A stretch of 64,000 nucleotides of DNA from Pseudomonas sp. ZH-FAD (GTDB taxonomy: Bacteria; Pseudomonadota; Gammaproteobacteria; Pseudomonadales; Pseudomonadaceae): the NCBI RefSeq assembly GCF_002803095.1, contig NZ_PGLR01000002.1, forward strand, positions 62,001 to 126,000. The letters run 5' to 3'. Under the pieces are notes generated by a model. It ran no database searches, was not told the origin of the DNA, and was given only the letters and a program-made list of their open reading frames with translations. Below, in pieces: positions 45,294 through 56,563 of this stretch (its first letter is position 1; the number at the start of each line of letters is the position of its first letter). The position numbers were made by a program, and so were the translations under genes.

Positions 45294-45353
45294 GTAGCCC
45301 GGATGAAATCCGGGAAGCCATGGGCGGCTATCCCCGGATTGCATCCGGGCTAC
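45294..45353. repeat. GTAGCCC palindrome, copy 6
   Basis: GTAGCCCGGATGAAATCCGG and CCGGATTGCATCCGGGCTAC about a 20-nt spacer, in the 257-bp gap between the ArsC-like gene and dapC. Confidence 0.85.
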
Positions 45354-45363
45354 GGAGCCAGCG

Positions 45364-45421
45364 GCTCGCGTAAAGCCCCTCCTGCAAGTCAAGTAGCTGT
45401 GGGAGGGGCTTTAGCCGCGAC
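45364..45421. repeat. GTGGGAGGGGCTTTAGCCGC palindrome, copy 5
   Basis: Left unit GCTCGCGTAAAGCCCCTCCT (diverged) and right unit GTGGGAGGGGCTTTAGCCGC; ends just before the dapC 3' end. Confidence 0.7.
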
Positions 45422-45433
45422 GGTTGAAGCAGT

Positions 45434-46630
45434 TCAGGCGCTGCGGATAAAGCGGGCGATGCGCTCGGCGGCCTCGATGCACTCGGCCAGCGGTGCCACC
45501 AGTGCCATACGCACGCGGCCGGCACCCGGGTTGACGCCGTCCACTTCGCGCGACAGGTACGAGCCGGGCACCACGGTGACGTGCTCGGTGGCGAACAGGT
45601 CGCGGGTGAACAGGGTGTCGTCACCCGGTGTGCGCGCCCACAGGTAGAAGCCGCCATCGGGGCGCTGTACGTCCATCACGGGGGCGAGGATATCCAGCAC
45701 GGCAGCGAATTTCTCACGGTACATGTCGCGGTTGGCACGTACATGCGCTTCGTCATTCCAGGCGGCAACGCTGGCCAGCTGGGTTTGTACCGGCATGGCG
45801 CAGCCGTGGTAGGTGCGGTACAGCAAGAAGTGCTTGAGGATGCTGGCGTCGCCGGCGACGAAGCCCGAACGCAGTCCCGGCAGGTTGGAGCGCTTGGACA
45901 GGCTGTGGAACACCACGCAGCGTTTGAAGTCGCTGCGGCCCAGTTCGGCGCAGGCGCTGAGCAGGCCGGGCGGTGGTGCGTCTTCATCGAAATACAGCTC
46001 GCTGTAGCACTCGTCGGCGGCGATGACGAAGTCGTGCTCGTCGGCCAGGGCGATCAGTTTTTTCAGCGTCTCGACTGGGATCAGGGCGCCGGTGGGGTTG
46101 CCTGGCGAGCAGAGGAAGAGAATCTGGCAGCGCTTCCAGATTTCGGCCGGCACGGCATCGAAGTCCGGGTTGAAGCCATGAGCTTCCAGGCACGGCAGGT
46201 AGTGCGGCTCGGCGCCGGCGAGGAAGGCCGCACCTTCGTAGATCTGATAGAAGGGGTTGGGGCTGACGACCAGGCCCTTGGCGTTGCGGTCGACCACCGC
46301 CTGGGTGAAGGCGAACAGGGCTTCGCGGGTGCCATTGACCGGCAACACGTGGCGCGCGGCATCCAGCCAGCCAGTCGGCACGCCAAAGCGGCGTTCGCAC
46401 CAGCTGGCAATGCTCTGGCGCAGCTCCGGCAGGCCGAGCGTGGTCGGGTAGACGGCGAGCTTGTCGAGATTGGCGGTCAGTGCCTGGCCGACGAAGTCAG
46501 GCGAGCGATGCTTGGGTTCGCCGATGGACAGGGCAATCGGGCGCTTGTCGGCGGCCGGTTGTACGCTGCCGAGCAGTTCGCGCAGTTTCTCGAAAGGGTA
46601 GGGCTGGAGCTGGTCGAGGGCTGGATTCAT
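45434..46630 (-). CDS. dapC: Succinyldiaminopimelate transaminase
   Basis: Class I aminotransferase of 398 residues. Starts MNPALDQLQPYPFEKLRELL, typical of the DapC group, with SIGEPKHRSPDF, SPNPFYQIYEG, ADECYSELYFDE and the PLP lysine in SLSKRSNLPGLRSGF. It makes N-succinyl-DAP between DapD and DapE. ATG at 46630; 37 nt after the glnD stop. Confidence 0.93.
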   Translation of the reverse strand: MNPALDQLQPYPFEKLRELLGSVQPAADKRPIALSIGEPKHRSPDFVGQALTANLDKLAVYPTTLGLPELRQSIASWCERRFGVPTGWLDAARHVLPVNGTREALFAFTQAVVDRNAKGLVVSPNPFYQIYEGAAFLAGAEPHYLPCLEAHGFNPDFDAVPAEIWKRCQILFLCSPGNPTGALIPVETLKKLIALADEHDFVIAADECYSELYFDEDAPPPGLLSACAELGRSDFKRCVVFHSLSKRSNLPGLRSGFVAGDASILKHFLLYRTYHGCAMPVQTQLASVAAWNDEAHVRANRDMYREKFAAVLDILAPVMDVQRPDGGFYLWARTPGDDTLFTRDLFATEHVTVVPGSYLSREVDGVNPGAGRVRMALVAPLAECIEAAERIARFIRSA

Positions 46631-46667
46631 CGTTATCTCGCGTACTTCGGAAAGCGGGGCGGCGCAA

Positions 46668-49367
46668 TCATATGTTGATCTGCAGGGTCTGCGGTTGAGC
46701 GCTGGGCTCGGACAGGCGGCGGACGATGGTTTCCTGCAGGCGTGCACAGAGTTCGGGGTCGGACAGCGGCTGGTTGTTGGCGTCGGTGACGAAGAATACG
46801 TCCTCGACCCGTTCGCCGAGGGTGGCGATCTTGGCGTTCTGCAGCGACAGGTCGTATTCGAGGAAGATTCGCCCGATCCGCGCCAGCAGGCCGGGGCGGT
46901 CCGGTGCGGTCAGTTCGAGGATGGTCACCGGGCGCTGCGCGTCGTTGTGGATGGTCACCTGCGGTGCGAAGGCAAAGTGCTTGAGCTGGCGCGGCACCCT
47001 GCGCTGGATAATGGTCGGATAGTCGTCCGGGTTCTTCAGCGCCTCGATCAGGCCTTCGCGAATCTGCTGGATGCGCGCCGGGTTGTTGCCGATCGAGCCA
47101 CCGTCTGCGTCCAGCACCACGTAGGTGTCGAGGGTGAACTGGCTGGTGGAGGTGATGATCCGCGCGTCGTGAATGTTCAGGTTGAGCTGGCTCATCGCGG
47201 CCACGGTCACGGCGAAGAAGTCATGCTGGTCCGGCGCGTAGATGAAGATCTGCGTGCCGCCTTCGAACTCGCGCTGGGTGGTTTCCTTCATCAGCACCAG
47301 CGGGCCACCATCGTTGGGGTGCTGGAGGATGGCATCGGTATGCCAGGCCACGTCGGTGGCGGTGTGGCGCAGGAAGTAGTCGTCGCCCAGCTGGCTCCAC
47401 AGCTGTTCGGCATCGTCCGGGTCGGTGCCGCCACGTACCAGAGTGTCCAGGGCTGCGCTCTGGGTCTGGCGAATCTGCTCTTCACGGTCCAGCGGGTTTT
47501 CCAGGCCGCGGCGCAGGGCGCGCTTGGTCTCGGTGTAGAGCTGGCGCAGCAGGCTGGCGCGCCAGGAGTTCCACAGGCTGGGGTTGGTGGCGTTGATATC
47601 GGCCACGGTCAGCACGTAGAGGTAGTCCAGGTGCGTCTGGTCGCCGACGAACTGGGCGAAGTCGTGGATCACCTGCGGGTCGGAGAGGTCCTTGCGCTGC
47701 GCGGTGGTGGACATCACCAGGTGGTGCTGCACCAGCCAGACGATCAGGGCGCTGTCCCAGGCCGGCAGATGATGGCGGCGGGCGAAGGCTTCGGCGTCTA
47801 CCGCGCCCAGCTCCGAATGATCACCGCCACGGCCCTTGCCGATGTCGTGATAGAGGCCGGCGAGGTAAATCAGCTCGGATTTTGGCAGCTTGTCGATCAG
47901 CTTGCTGGCCAGCGGGAATTTCTCCGCCAGCTCCGGCCAGCGGAACTTGCGCAGGTGCTTGATCAGGTTGAGGGTGTGCGCGTCGACCGTATAGATGTGG
48001 AACAGGTCGTGCTGCATCTGTCCGACGATATGGCCGAACTCCGGCAGGTAACGGCCGAGAATGCCGTAGCGGTTCATCCGCCGCAGGTTGCGGTGAATGC
48101 CTTCCTTGCACTTGAACAGTTCGATGAACAGGCTGGTGTTGCGGATGTCCTTGCGGAACTCCTCGTTGATCAGGTGGCGGCTGTCACGCAGCAGGCGGAT
48201 ACTGTCGGCGCGTACACCCTTGATTTCCGCGTGCTGCGCCATCAGCACGAAAATCTCGATGATGGCGAAGGGCGTGCGCTTGAACACGTTCGGGTGGGTG
48301 ACTTCGATATAGCCGTCGCGCACCTGGAAGCGGCTGTTCAGTGGCGTGGCCGGGCCGCTTTCACCAGCGCGCAGGATCACTTCCTCGAAGTGCTGGTTGA
48401 TCAGGTCCGACAGCTCGGAAATGCCCATCACCACGCGGTAGTACTTCTGCATGAAGTGTTCGATGCTGCGCTTGCCGTCGCCGTCCTGATAGCCGAACAG
48501 GGCGGCGATCTTGGCCTGGTGATCGAACAGCAGGCGGTCTTCGGCGCGCCCGGCAAGCATGTGCAGGGCGTAGCGCACCTTCCACAAAAATTCCTGGCTG
48601 GAGGAGAGCAGGGCGTATTCGCTCTCCAGCAGGAAGCCGTGGCCGACCAGGGCCTGCAGGTTCAGCGTGCCGAACTGGCGGCGCGCCACCCAGAGCACGG
48701 TCTGGATGTCGCGCAGGCCGCCGGGCGAGCCCTTGACGTTGGGTTCGAGGTTGTACTCGGTGTCGTTGTACTTGGCATGACGCGCTCTGCGCTCGTCGCG
48801 CTTGGCCAGGTAGAAGTGCTTGCTCGGCCACATCTGATCGGTGCTGGTCACCTGCTGCATGCGCTGGCGCAGGTGTTCGGGGCCGGCGATGGTACGGCTT
48901 TCCATCAGGTTGGTGATCACCGTCAGGTCGGCGCGCGCCTCTTCGGCGCATTCGTCGACCGAGCGCACGCTTTGGCCGACTTCCAGGCCGATGTCCCAGA
49001 GCAGGGTGAGAAAGCCTTCGATGGGCTCGCGAAAGATTTCGTGATCGCTGCTGTCGAGCAGGATCAGCAGGTCGATGTCCGAGTAAGGGTGCAGCTCACC
49101 ACGGCCGTAGCCGCCCACGGCGAGCAGGGCGATGTCGGCATCCTCGCTCCAGGTGAAGCGTTTCCAGGCTTCCTGCAGGATCTGATCGACGAACCAGGCG
49201 CGGTCTTCGACCAGGCGGCGAATGTCACGGCCGGCGCGAAAGCGCGCATCGAGCACCTCATGCGCGCCGCGGATGGCCTTCTTGAATGCAGCGATGGGGC
49301 TGGATTTCAGGGCCAGCTCGGCCTGGAACTGACCGCGGTCAAACAGTTCGGGGTCCATCTGCGGCAT
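46668..49367 (-). CDS. glnD: Bifunctional PII uridylyltransferase / uridylyl-removing enzyme
   Basis: 899 residues; nitrogen sensor that modifies the PII protein. Nucleotidyltransferase motif [19 protein letters not shown] (about 85-105), HD hydrolase motif [15 protein letters not shown] (about 495-510) and two C-terminal ACT domains (about 690-780 and 810-890) that bind glutamine. The ATG at 49367 follows AGGAAGG. Confidence 0.96.
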   Translation of the reverse strand: MPQMDPELFDRGQFQAELALKSSPIAAFKKAIRGAHEVLDARFRAGRDIRRLVEDRAWFVDQILQEAWKRFTWSEDADIALLAVGGYGRGELHPYSDIDLLILLDSSDHEIFREPIEGFLTLLWDIGLEVGQSVRSVDECAEEARADLTVITNLMESRTIAGPEHLRQRMQQVTSTDQMWPSKHFYLAKRDERRARHAKYNDTEYNLEPNVKGSPGGLRDIQTVLWVARRQFGTLNLQALVGHGFLLESEYALLSSSQEFLWKVRYALHMLAGRAEDRLLFDHQAKIAALFGYQDGDGKRSIEHFMQKYYRVVMGISELSDLINQHFEEVILRAGESGPATPLNSRFQVRDGYIEVTHPNVFKRTPFAIIEIFVLMAQHAEIKGVRADSIRLLRDSRHLINEEFRKDIRNTSLFIELFKCKEGIHRNLRRMNRYGILGRYLPEFGHIVGQMQHDLFHIYTVDAHTLNLIKHLRKFRWPELAEKFPLASKLIDKLPKSELIYLAGLYHDIGKGRGGDHSELGAVDAEAFARRHHLPAWDSALIVWLVQHHLVMSTTAQRKDLSDPQVIHDFAQFVGDQTHLDYLYVLTVADINATNPSLWNSWRASLLRQLYTETKRALRRGLENPLDREEQIRQTQSAALDTLVRGGTDPDDAEQLWSQLGDDYFLRHTATDVAWHTDAILQHPNDGGPLVLMKETTQREFEGGTQIFIYAPDQHDFFAVTVAAMSQLNLNIHDARIITSTSQFTLDTYVVLDADGGSIGNNPARIQQIREGLIEALKNPDDYPTIIQRRVPRQLKHFAFAPQVTIHNDAQRPVTILELTAPDRPGLLARIGRIFLEYDLSLQNAKIATLGERVEDVFFVTDANNQPLSDPELCARLQETIVRRLSEPSAQPQTLQINI

Positions 49368-49388
49368 GCAGTTGCCTTCCTTATATAA

Positions 49389-49443
49389 GGTGGGGTGCGC
49401 GATGCGCACCACAAACTTCAATGGTGCGCACGGCGCACCCTAC
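49389..49443. repeat. GTGGGGTGCGC palindrome, copy 4
   Basis: GGTGGGGTGCGCGATGCGCA and partner TGCGCACGGCGCACCCTAC, in the short gap between glnD and map. Confidence 0.8.
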
Positions 49444-49452
49444 GGATCGCGG

Positions 49453-50235
49453 TCAGGCCGGGGTGCGCGGCAGGGTGTCGTCGCTGCGCAGGGTCAGGAT
49501 CTCATAGCCGTCTGCGGTGACCAGCACAGTGTGCTCCCATTGCGCCGACAGCTTGCGGTCCTTGGTGATGGCGGTCCAGCCGTCGCCGAGCAGGCGGGTT
49601 TCCGGGCGGCCCTGATTGATCATCGGCTCGATGGTGAAGGTCATGCCTTCCTTGAGCTCCATGCCGGTACCGGCCTTGCCGTAGTGCAACACCTGCGGCT
49701 CTTCATGGAAGACCGCGCCGATGCCATGGCCGCAGTATTCGCGGACCACGGAGAAACCGTTCTTTTCCGCGTGCTTCTGGATCACTTCGCCGATATCGCC
49801 CAGGCGCGTGCCGGGTTTGACCAGTTCGATGCCTTTGTACATGCATTCCTGAGTGACCTTGGCCAGACGCTCGGCCCACTCGGCGACCTTGCCGACCATG
49901 AACATCTTGCTGGTATCGCCGTGGTAGCCATCCTTGATCACGGTGACGTCGATGTTCAGCACGTCGCCGTCTTTCAGCGGCTTGTCATTGGGAATGCCGT
50001 GGCACACCACGTGGTTGATCGAGGTGCAGATCGACTTGGGGAAGCCCTTGTAGTTGAGCGGGGCGGGAATGGCCTGCTGCACGTTGACGATATAGTCGTG
50101 GCAGATACGGTCGATTTCCTCGGTGGTGACGCCTGGTTTGACGTGTTCACCGATCATCTCCAGCACTTCGGCGGCCAGGCGGCCGGCCACGCGCATTTTC
50201 TCGATTTCTTCGGCGGATTTGATGGTGACGGTCAT
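49453..50235 (-). CDS. map: Methionine aminopeptidase type I
   Basis: 260 residues. Removes N-terminal Met from new proteins. Metal-site segments: DGDVLNIDVTVIKDGYHGDT (two Asp), EYCGHGIGAVFHEEPQVLHY (His) and FTIEPMINQG plus QWEHTVLV (two Glu). Divergent from rpsB, the common arrangement. Confidence 0.96.
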   Translation of the reverse strand: MTVTIKSAEEIEKMRVAGRLAAEVLEMIGEHVKPGVTTEEIDRICHDYIVNVQQAIPAPLNYKGFPKSICTSINHVVCHGIPNDKPLKDGDVLNIDVTVIKDGYHGDTSKMFMVGKVAEWAERLAKVTQECMYKGIELVKPGTRLGDIGEVIQKHAEKNGFSVVREYCGHGIGAVFHEEPQVLHYGKAGTGMELKEGMTFTIEPMINQGRPETRLLGDGWTAITKDRKLSAQWEHTVLVTADGYEILTLRSDDTLPRTPA

Positions 50236-50368
50236 ATGAAGCTCTCGGGCACGAACGGAAAGGGCGATATATTAGCAGCTTCGCCGTGCCAGCCCCAAAG
50301 GGCACTGCAACCGCTGCAGGGCGTTACTGCGTTGTTTGCCAGCTTTTGTAGCCTGAGCCGGCTTTGTG

Positions 50369-50377
50369 TGGTATAAA
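50369..50377 (+). promoter_or_regulatory. Extended -10 promoter of rpsB
   Basis: TGGTATAAA, an extended -10 element followed by a GC-rich stretch (CGCGCCGC). No good -35 at 17 bp, which suits an extended -10 promoter. It is the only TATAAA-like element between the divergent map and rpsB genes. Confidence 0.55.
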
Positions 50378-50383
50378 ACGCGC

Positions 50384-50517
50384 CGCTTTACGGGCACTAA
50401 GCCCGAAAGCTCAAACCCACACACGTATCGACACGGTTTCCTGGGTGCCTTTCGACAAGTTCGAGGGTTGGAAGCTGGGATACGTGGAGGCCTAACCCGA
50501 CTTATCAAGGAACTATC
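50384..50517 (+). ncRNA. Probable S2-type leader of rpsB mRNA
   Basis: About 130 nt of structured leader between the promoter and rpsB, with hairpin CGGGCACTAAGCCCG at its start and AAGGAACT before the ATG. In gammaproteobacteria a conserved rpsB leader mediates repression by free S2; its presence here is inferred from position and length, not from a full structural match. Confidence 0.45.
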
Positions 50518-51261
50518 ATGTCCCAAGTCAACATGCGCGATATGCTGAAGGCCGGTGTGCACTTCGGCCACCAGACCCGTTACTGGAACCCGAAAATGGG
50601 CAAGTACATTTTCGGCGCGCGTAACAAGATTCACATCATCAACCTCGAAAAAACCCTGCCGATGTTCAACGAAGCTCAGGCTTTCGTTGAGAAGCTGGCT
50701 GCTGGCAAGAACAAGATCCTGTTCGTCGGCACCAAGCGTTCCGCTGGCAAGATCGTTCGCGAAGAAGCTGCTCGTTGCGGCTCGCCGTTCGTCGATCACC
50801 GCTGGTTGGGCGGCATGCTGACCAACTACAAGACCATCCGTGCTTCGATCAAGCGCCTGCGCGAGCTGGAAACCCAGTCCCAGGACGGTACTTTCGCCAA
50901 GCTGACCAAGAAAGAAGCCCTGATGCGTACCCGTGATCTGGAAAAACTGGATCGCAGCCTGGGTGGTATCAAGGACATGGGTGGTCTGCCGGACGCTCTG
51001 TTCGTGATCGACGTTGACCACGAGCGCATTGCTATCACCGAAGCCAACAAGCTGGGCATCCCGGTTATCGGCATCGTCGATACCAACAGCAGCCCGGAAG
51101 GCGTTGACTACATCATCCCGGGTAACGACGACGCCATCCGCGCCATCCAGCTGTACATGGGTGCCATGGCCGACGCCGTGATCCGTGGTCGCAGCAATGC
51201 TGGCGGCGGTACTGAAGAGTTCGTCGAAGAAGCCGCGGCTGCCGAGAGCGCCGAAGGCTAA
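50518..51261 (+). CDS. rpsB: 30S ribosomal protein S2
   Basis: 247 residues. Starts [20 protein letters not shown], then [20 protein letters not shown] and [17 protein letters not shown], diagnostic of bacterial S2. First gene of rpsB-tsf. Confidence 0.98.
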   Translation: MSQVNMRDMLKAGVHFGHQTRYWNPKMGKYIFGARNKIHIINLEKTLPMFNEAQAFVEKLAAGKNKILFVGTKRSAGKIVREEAARCGSPFVDHRWLGGMLTNYKTIRASIKRLRELETQSQDGTFAKLTKKEALMRTRDLEKLDRSLGGIKDMGGLPDALFVIDVDHERIAITEANKLGIPVIGIVDTNSSPEGVDYIIPGNDDAIRAIQLYMGAMADAVIRGRSNAGGGTEEFVEEAAAAESAEG

Positions 51262-51300
51262 GCGGTAACGCCAAGCATTTAGCGTTATGCGCTGTGCAAG

Positions 51301-51322
51301 AAGGGGGCTAGGCCCCCTTTTT
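51301..51322 (+). terminator. Attenuator/terminator between rpsB and tsf
   Basis: AAGGGGGC-TAG-GCCCCCTT followed by TTT. An internal terminator here would lower tsf relative to rpsB, as known for this operon in other bacteria. Confidence 0.85.
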
Positions 51323-51390
51323 GCCACTCACAGATTTGATCGCCCGCCTGGCGGGTGAATGGTTGAAGACCTACCGAGAGGATTTTCAAG

Positions 51391-52254
51391 ATGGCAGAGA
51401 TTACTGCAGCCCTGGTTAAAGAACTGCGCGAGCGTACCGGCCAAGGCATGATGGAATGCAAGAAGGCCCTGGTTGCCGCCGGTGGCGACATCGAGAAAGC
51501 CATTGATGACATGCGCGCTTCCGGCGCCATCAAGGCTGCCAAGAAGGCTGGCAACATTGCCGCTGAAGGCTCCATCGCCGTTCGCGTCGAAGGCGGTCGT
51601 GGCCTGATCATCGAAGTCAACTCGCAGACCGACTTCCTGGCTCTGCAGGACGACTTCAAAGCTTTCGTCAAAGAAAGCATCGACGAAGCCTTCGAGAAGA
51701 ACCTGACCGAAGCCGCTCCGCTGATCGCCTCGCGCGAATCCGCTCGTGAAGCCCTGGTTGCCAAGTGCGGTGAGAACGTCAACATCCGTCGCCTGACCGC
51801 TGTTTCCGGCGAAACCGTTGGTGCCTACCTGCACGGCCACCGCATTGGTGTTCTGGTTGTCCTGAAAGGCGGTAACGACGAACTGGCCAAGCACGTTGCC
51901 ATGCACGTTGCTGCCTCCAACCCGGCCGTTGTTTCGCCGGATCAGGTCTCCGAAGAGCTGGTTGCCAAGGAAAAGGAAATCTTCCTGCAGCTGAACGCCG
52001 AGAAGATCGCTGGCAAGCCGGAAAACATCGTCGAGAACATGATCAAAGGCCGTATCACCAAGTTCCTGGCCGAAGCCAGCCTGGTCGAGCAAGCCTTCAT
52101 CATGGATCCGGAAGTCAAGGTCGGTGACCTGGTGAAGAAAGCCGGTGCCGAAATCGTTTCCTTCGTTCGTTACGAAGTGGGCGAGGGTATCGAGAAGGTC
52201 GAGACCGACTTCGCTGCCGAAGTTGCCGCTCAGGTTGCTGCCAGCAAGCAGTAA
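51391..52254 (+). CDS. tsf: Elongation factor Ts
   Basis: 287 residues; nucleotide exchange factor for EF-Tu. N-terminal LVKELRERTGQGMMECKKAL, then VEVNSQTDFLALQDDFKAF (TDF motif) and HGHRIGVLVVLKGG. GAGAGGA precedes the ATG. Confidence 0.97.
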   Translation: MAEITAALVKELRERTGQGMMECKKALVAAGGDIEKAIDDMRASGAIKAAKKAGNIAAEGSIAVRVEGGRGLIIEVNSQTDFLALQDDFKAFVKESIDEAFEKNLTEAAPLIASRESAREALVAKCGENVNIRRLTAVSGETVGAYLHGHRIGVLVVLKGGNDELAKHVAMHVAASNPAVVSPDQVSEELVAKEKEIFLQLNAEKIAGKPENIVENMIKGRITKFLAEASLVEQAFIMDPEVKVGDLVKKAGAEIVSFVRYEVGEGIEKVETDFAAEVAAQVAASKQ

Positions 52255-52279
52255 TCGGCGGTTCGGCCAGTTGTCCCAG

Positions 52280-52312
52280 AGAGGCTGCCCGCTTGCGCGT
52301 GCAGCCTCTTTG
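52280..52312 (+). terminator. Terminator between tsf and pyrH
   Basis: Stem AGAGGCTGC / GCAGCCTCT with a 12-nt loop, followed by TTTG. Position 26 nt after the tsf stop. Confidence 0.75.
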
Positions 52313-52442
52313 CCGAATAAGGGGCAACAAATGCACTAACGGCCTTGCAACCGGAGGTCGCCGGCACGTTCGAAGTGCCGGATAATTGCAGCGCCCGAGC
52401 GCGTTGCTCAAGAATTTCATATCGCCGCAGGAGAGACTTGCA

Positions 52443-53186
52443 ATGGCTCAGCAGACAACTGGTCGCCAACCTCGCTACAAACGCATTCTGCTCAAACTTA
52501 GCGGCGAGGCCCTGATGGGCTCGGAAGATTTCGGCATCGATCCCAAGGTGCTCGATCGCATGGCGCTGGAAGTCGGCCAACTGGTCGGTATCGGTGTGCA
52601 GGTCGGCCTGGTGATCGGTGGTGGCAACCTGTTCCGTGGCGCGGCGCTGTCCGCTGCTGGCATGGATCGCGTCACTGGCGACCACATGGGCATGCTGGCC
52701 ACCGTCATGAACGCACTAGCCATGCGTGATGCGCTGGAGCGCTCGAACATCCCGGCCATCGTCATGTCGGCGATTTCCATGGTCGGCGTGACCGATCACT
52801 ATGACCGCCGCAAGGCCATGCGCCACCTGAAGACCGGTGAGGTAGTGATTTTCGCTGCTGGCACCGGCAACCCCTTCTTTACCACCGATTCGGCTGCCTG
52901 CCTGCGCGCCATCGAAATCGATGCGGACGTGGTACTGAAGGCGACCAAGGTCGATGGCGTGTACACTGCCGACCCGTTCAAAGACCCGCATGCCGAGAAG
53001 TTCGAGCGCCTGACCTATGACGAGGTGCTCGATCGCAAGCTGGGCGTGATGGATCTGACCGCCATCTGCCTGTGCCGTGATCACAACATGCCGCTGCGGG
53101 TTTTCAACATGAACAAGCCCGGCGCACTGCTGAACGTTGTAGTGGGTGGCGCCGAAGGAACTCTGATCGAGGAGGATGCACAATGA
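52443..53186 (+). CDS. pyrH: UMP kinase
   Basis: 247 residues, amino-acid-kinase fold; phosphorylates UMP to [26 protein letters not shown], and the DAD-type stretch [20 protein letters not shown]. Start at ATG 52443; the frame is open upstream to 52386 but homologues begin here. ATGA overlap with frr. Confidence 0.97.
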   Translation: MAQQTTGRQPRYKRILLKLSGEALMGSEDFGIDPKVLDRMALEVGQLVGIGVQVGLVIGGGNLFRGAALSAAGMDRVTGDHMGMLATVMNALAMRDALERSNIPAIVMSAISMVGVTDHYDRRKAMRHLKTGEVVIFAAGTGNPFFTTDSAACLRAIEIDADVVLKATKVDGVYTADPFKDPHAEKFERLTYDEVLDRKLGVMDLTAICLCRDHNMPLRVFNMNKPGALLNVVVGGAEGTLIEEDAQ

Positions 53187-53740
53187 TCAACGACATCAAG
53201 AAAGACGCTCAGGAGCGCATGAGCAAGTCCCTGGAATCGCTGGGTCGTAACCTGGCCTCCATTCGAACCGGTCGTGCCCATCCGAGCATTCTCGACAGCA
53301 TCAAGGTGCCGGCCTGGGGTAGCGACATGCCGCTGAACCAGGTGGCAGCGATCTCCGTCGAGGACGCGCGCACCCTGAAGATCGTCGCGCATGACAAGAC
53401 CCTCAGTGCTGCCATCGAGAAGGCCATCATGACCTCCGATCTGGGTCTGAACCCGAGCAGCGCCGGTACCACCATCCGTGTGCCGATGCCGGCGCTGACC
53501 GAGGAAACCCGCAAGGGCTATACCAAGCAGGCGCGTGGCGTGGCCGAAGATGCCAAGGTCGCCGTGCGCAACGTGCGTCGTGATGCCCTGGCCGAGCTGA
53601 AGAAGCTGTCCAAGGCCAAGGAAATCAGCGAGGACGAAGAGCGTCGCGCCGCTGACGAGCTGCAGAAGATCACTGACAAGTTCATCGGTGATGTCGACAA
53701 GGCGCTCGAGGTCAAAGAAGCGGACCTGATGGCCGTCTGA
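53183..53740 (+). CDS. frr: Ribosome recycling factor
   Basis: 185 residues, the usual length. [34 protein letters not shown], then [20 protein letters not shown] and a C-terminal helix rich in KxxSEDEERR. It splits ribosomes with EF-G after termination. Confidence 0.97.
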   Translation: MINDIKKDAQERMSKSLESLGRNLASIRTGRAHPSILDSIKVPAWGSDMPLNQVAAISVEDARTLKIVAHDKTLSAAIEKAIMTSDLGLNPSSAGTTIRVPMPALTEETRKGYTKQARGVAEDAKVAVRNVRRDALAELKKLSKAKEISEDEERRAADELQKITDKFIGDVDKALEVKEADLMAV

Positions 53741-53757
53741 CGGCTGGGCGCCCATAA

Positions 53758-54504
53758 ATGGACAAAAACAAGCAGGGGGCGGTGCCGCGGCATGTCGCCA
53801 TCATCATGGATGGCAACAACCGTTGGGCGAAGAAGCGCCTGTTGCCGGGTGTGGCTGGGCACAAGGCCGGGGTCGATGCGGTTCGCGCGGTGATCGAGGT
53901 CTGTGCCGAGTCGGGCGTCGAGGTGCTGACCCTGTTCGCCTTTTCCAGCGAGAACTGGCAGCGTCCGGCCGAAGAGGTCGGTGCGCTGATGGAGTTGTTC
54001 CTGGGGGCGCTGCGTCGTGAGGCCAAGCGTCTGCTGGATAACGACATCAGTCTGCGCATCATCGGCGATCGCTCGCGTTTTCATCCCGAGTTGCAGGCCG
54101 CCATGCGCGAAGCCGAGCAACTGACTGCCGGCAACCGGCGCTTCACCTTGCAGATCGCGGCCAACTACGGTGGTCAGTGGGATATCGCCCAGGCTGCTCA
54201 GCGTCTGGCGCGTGAGGTGCAGGCAGGTCATTTGCAGCCCGAAGACATTACCCCGCAATTGCTTCAGGGTTGTCTGGCTACCGGTGATCTGCCTTTGCCT
54301 GACCTGTGCATCCGTACGGGTGGCGAGCACCGCATCAGTAACTTCCTCCTGTGGCAGTTGGCTTATAGCGAACTGTACTTCTCCGACCTCTATTGGCCGG
54401 ACTTCAAGCACGAGGCCATGCGCAAGGCGCTGGCCGATTTCGCTACCCGCCAGCGTCGCTTCGGCAAGACCAGCGAGCAGGTGGAAGCTGAGGCGCGCTC
54501 CTAA
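53758..54504 (+). CDS. uppS: Undecaprenyl diphosphate synthase
   Basis: 248 residues, cis-prenyltransferase making the C55 carrier for peptidoglycan and O-antigen. HVAIIMDGNNRWAKKR with the catalytic Asp, FAFSSENWQRP, and DLCIRTGGEHRISNFLLWQ. Overlaps cdsA by one base. Confidence 0.97.
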   Translation: MDKNKQGAVPRHVAIIMDGNNRWAKKRLLPGVAGHKAGVDAVRAVIEVCAESGVEVLTLFAFSSENWQRPAEEVGALMELFLGALRREAKRLLDNDISLRIIGDRSRFHPELQAAMREAEQLTAGNRRFTLQIAANYGGQWDIAQAAQRLAREVQAGHLQPEDITPQLLQGCLATGDLPLPDLCIRTGGEHRISNFLLWQLAYSELYFSDLYWPDFKHEAMRKALADFATRQRRFGKTSEQVEAEARS

Positions 54505-55319
54505 TGCTCAAACAACGAATCATCACGGCGCTGGTGCTGTTGCCCATCGCCCTGGGCGGTTTTTTTCTGCTCGACGGCGGCGCCTTTGCCCTGTTCATCG
54601 GTGCGGTGGTCACGCTGGGGGCCTGGGAATGGGCCCGTCTGGCAGGGTTCGAGGCGCAGTCGCTGCGTGTGGCCTATGCGGCTGCAGTGGCCGTGTTGCT
54701 CGGCTTGCTGTATATGGTGCCGGTCGTTGCCCCGCTGCTGCTGGTGGTGGCTGTGTTGTGGTGGTTGGTCGCGACCTTTCTGGTAATGACCTATCCCGAC
54801 AGCAGTCGTCTCTGGGGCGGTGTACCGGGACGTTTGCTGATTGGTTTGCTGATTCTGCTGCCGGCCTGGCAAGGGTTGATCCTGCTCAAGCAGTGGCCGC
54901 AGGCCAATGCGCTGATCATCGCGGTGATGGTGCTGGTCTGGGGGGCGGATATCGGCGCCTATTTTTCCGGCAAGACCTTTGGTAAGCGCAAGCTGGCGCC
55001 CAAGGTCAGCCCGGGCAAGAGCTGGGAAGGGCTCTACGGCGGTCTTGCAGCCAGCCTGCTGATCACCCTGCTGGTCGGGCTGCAGCAAGGCTGGTCCGCT
55101 GGTGGGCTGCTGCTGGCGCTGGCAGGTGCTGCTGTGGTGGTGCTGATTTCCGTGGTTGGCGACCTGACCGAAAGCATGTTCAAACGTCAGTCCGGGATCA
55201 AGGACAGCAGCAATCTGCTGCCGGGTCATGGCGGTGTGCTGGATCGCATCGACAGCCTGACGGCGGCCATTCCGCTGTTCGCTGCATTGCTCTGGCTCGC
55301 TGGTTGGGGCGCGCTGTGA
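54504..55319 (+). CDS. cdsA: Phosphatidate cytidylyltransferase
   Basis: 271 residues with seven to eight membrane segments and the CDS signature [20 protein letters not shown] near the C-terminus ([15 protein letters not shown]). Makes CDP-diacylglycerol in the inner membrane. The stop overlaps the dxr GTG. Confidence 0.96.
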   Translation: MLKQRIITALVLLPIALGGFFLLDGGAFALFIGAVVTLGAWEWARLAGFEAQSLRVAYAAAVAVLLGLLYMVPVVAPLLLVVAVLWWLVATFLVMTYPDSSRLWGGVPGRLLIGLLILLPAWQGLILLKQWPQANALIIAVMVLVWGADIGAYFSGKTFGKRKLAPKVSPGKSWEGLYGGLAASLLITLLVGLQQGWSAGGLLLALAGAAVVVLISVVGDLTESMFKRQSGIKDSSNLLPGHGGVLDRIDSLTAAIPLFAALLWLAGWGAL

Positions 55320-56500
55320 GCGCAGTGCAGCAGGTCACCGTACTGGGCGCTACCGGTTCCATCGGGCTCAGCACGCTGGATGTGATCGCGCGCCACCCTG
55401 AGCGCTACAGCGTCTTCGCGCTGACGGGCTTTTCGCGCCTGGCAGAGCTGCAGGTGCTGTGCGTGCAGCATCGGCCGCGCTACGCCGTGGTGCCTGATGA
55501 CGCTTCAGCGCTCGAGTTGCAGAACAATCTGCGCGCCGCCGGGCTGGCGACCGAAGTGCTGGTTGGCGAAGCAGGGCTGTGCGCCGTCTCTGCCGACGCC
55601 GCCGTCGATTGCGTAATGGCGGCCATTGTTGGCGCAGCGGGCCTCAAACCGACCCTGGCGGCCGTGCAGGCCGGCAAGAAAGTACTGCTGGCGAACAAGG
55701 AGGCGCTGGTGATGTCCGGCGCCTTGTTCATGCAGGCGGTCAAGCAGAGCGGGGCGGTGCTGTTGCCTATCGACAGTGAGCACAACGCCATTTTCCAGTG
55801 TCTGCCCGGTGACTATTCGCGGGGTTTGCAGACTGTCGGTGTGCGTCGCGTACTGCTGACGGCTTCTGGCGGGCCTTTTCGCGAAACGCCGTTGGCCGAC
55901 CTGGAATGCGTCACCCCGGAGCAGGCCTGTGCTCATCCGAACTGGTCGATGGGGCGCAAGATTTCCGTGGACTCGGCCAGCATGATGAACAAGGGGCTCG
56001 AGTCGATCGAGGCCTGCTGGTTGTTCGATGCCCGCCCGGAGCAGATCGAAGTGGTCATCCACCGGCAGAGCGTGATTCATTCGCTGGTCGATTACATCGA
56101 TGGTTCGGTGCTGGCGCAGCTGGGTAATCCGGATATGCGCACGCCCATCGCTCATGCGTTGGCCTGGCCGGAGCGTATCGACTCGGGCGTATCGCCTCTG
56201 GATCTGTTTGCCGTCGGTCGCCTGGATTTCGAACGCCCCGACGAGCAGCGTTTTCCCTGTCTGCGTCTGGCGCGGGAGGCGGCGCAGGCTGGTGGCAGTG
56301 CACCGGCGATGCTCAACGCCGTCAATGAAGTCGCGGTCGAGGCTTTCCTGCAGCGGCGCATCCGTTTCGTTGATATCGCGCGTATGATTGAGTCCGTGTT
56401 GAACGCCCAGCCGGTGCAGGCTGTCGAAGCGCTCGACGCGGTATTCGCGGCCGATGCCCGTGCGCGTGAGCTGGCTGGGCAGTGGCTCGCTGGCCGTTGA
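55316..56500 (+). CDS. dxr: 1-deoxy-D-xylulose 5-phosphate reductoisomerase
   Basis: 394 residues, second step of the MEP isoprenoid pathway. NADPH motif [26 protein letters not shown]-type [23 protein letters not shown] (metal), [10 protein letters not shown] and [20 protein letters not shown]. The GTG at 55316 overlaps the cdsA stop (GTGA). Confidence 0.96.
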   Translation: MSAVQQVTVLGATGSIGLSTLDVIARHPERYSVFALTGFSRLAELQVLCVQHRPRYAVVPDDASALELQNNLRAAGLATEVLVGEAGLCAVSADAAVDCVMAAIVGAAGLKPTLAAVQAGKKVLLANKEALVMSGALFMQAVKQSGAVLLPIDSEHNAIFQCLPGDYSRGLQTVGVRRVLLTASGGPFRETPLADLECVTPEQACAHPNWSMGRKISVDSASMMNKGLESIEACWLFDARPEQIEVVIHRQSVIHSLVDYIDGSVLAQLGNPDMRTPIAHALAWPERIDSGVSPLDLFAVGRLDFERPDEQRFPCLRLAREAAQAGGSAPAMLNAVNEVAVEAFLQRRIRFVDIARMIESVLNAQPVQAVEALDAVFAADARARELAGQWLAGR

Positions 56501-56563
56501 TGGCGCCCGTATTGGTCTGGTGTGTGCTGGAACTTGAGCGGCTCGTAGAGCTGGAGAAGTGAA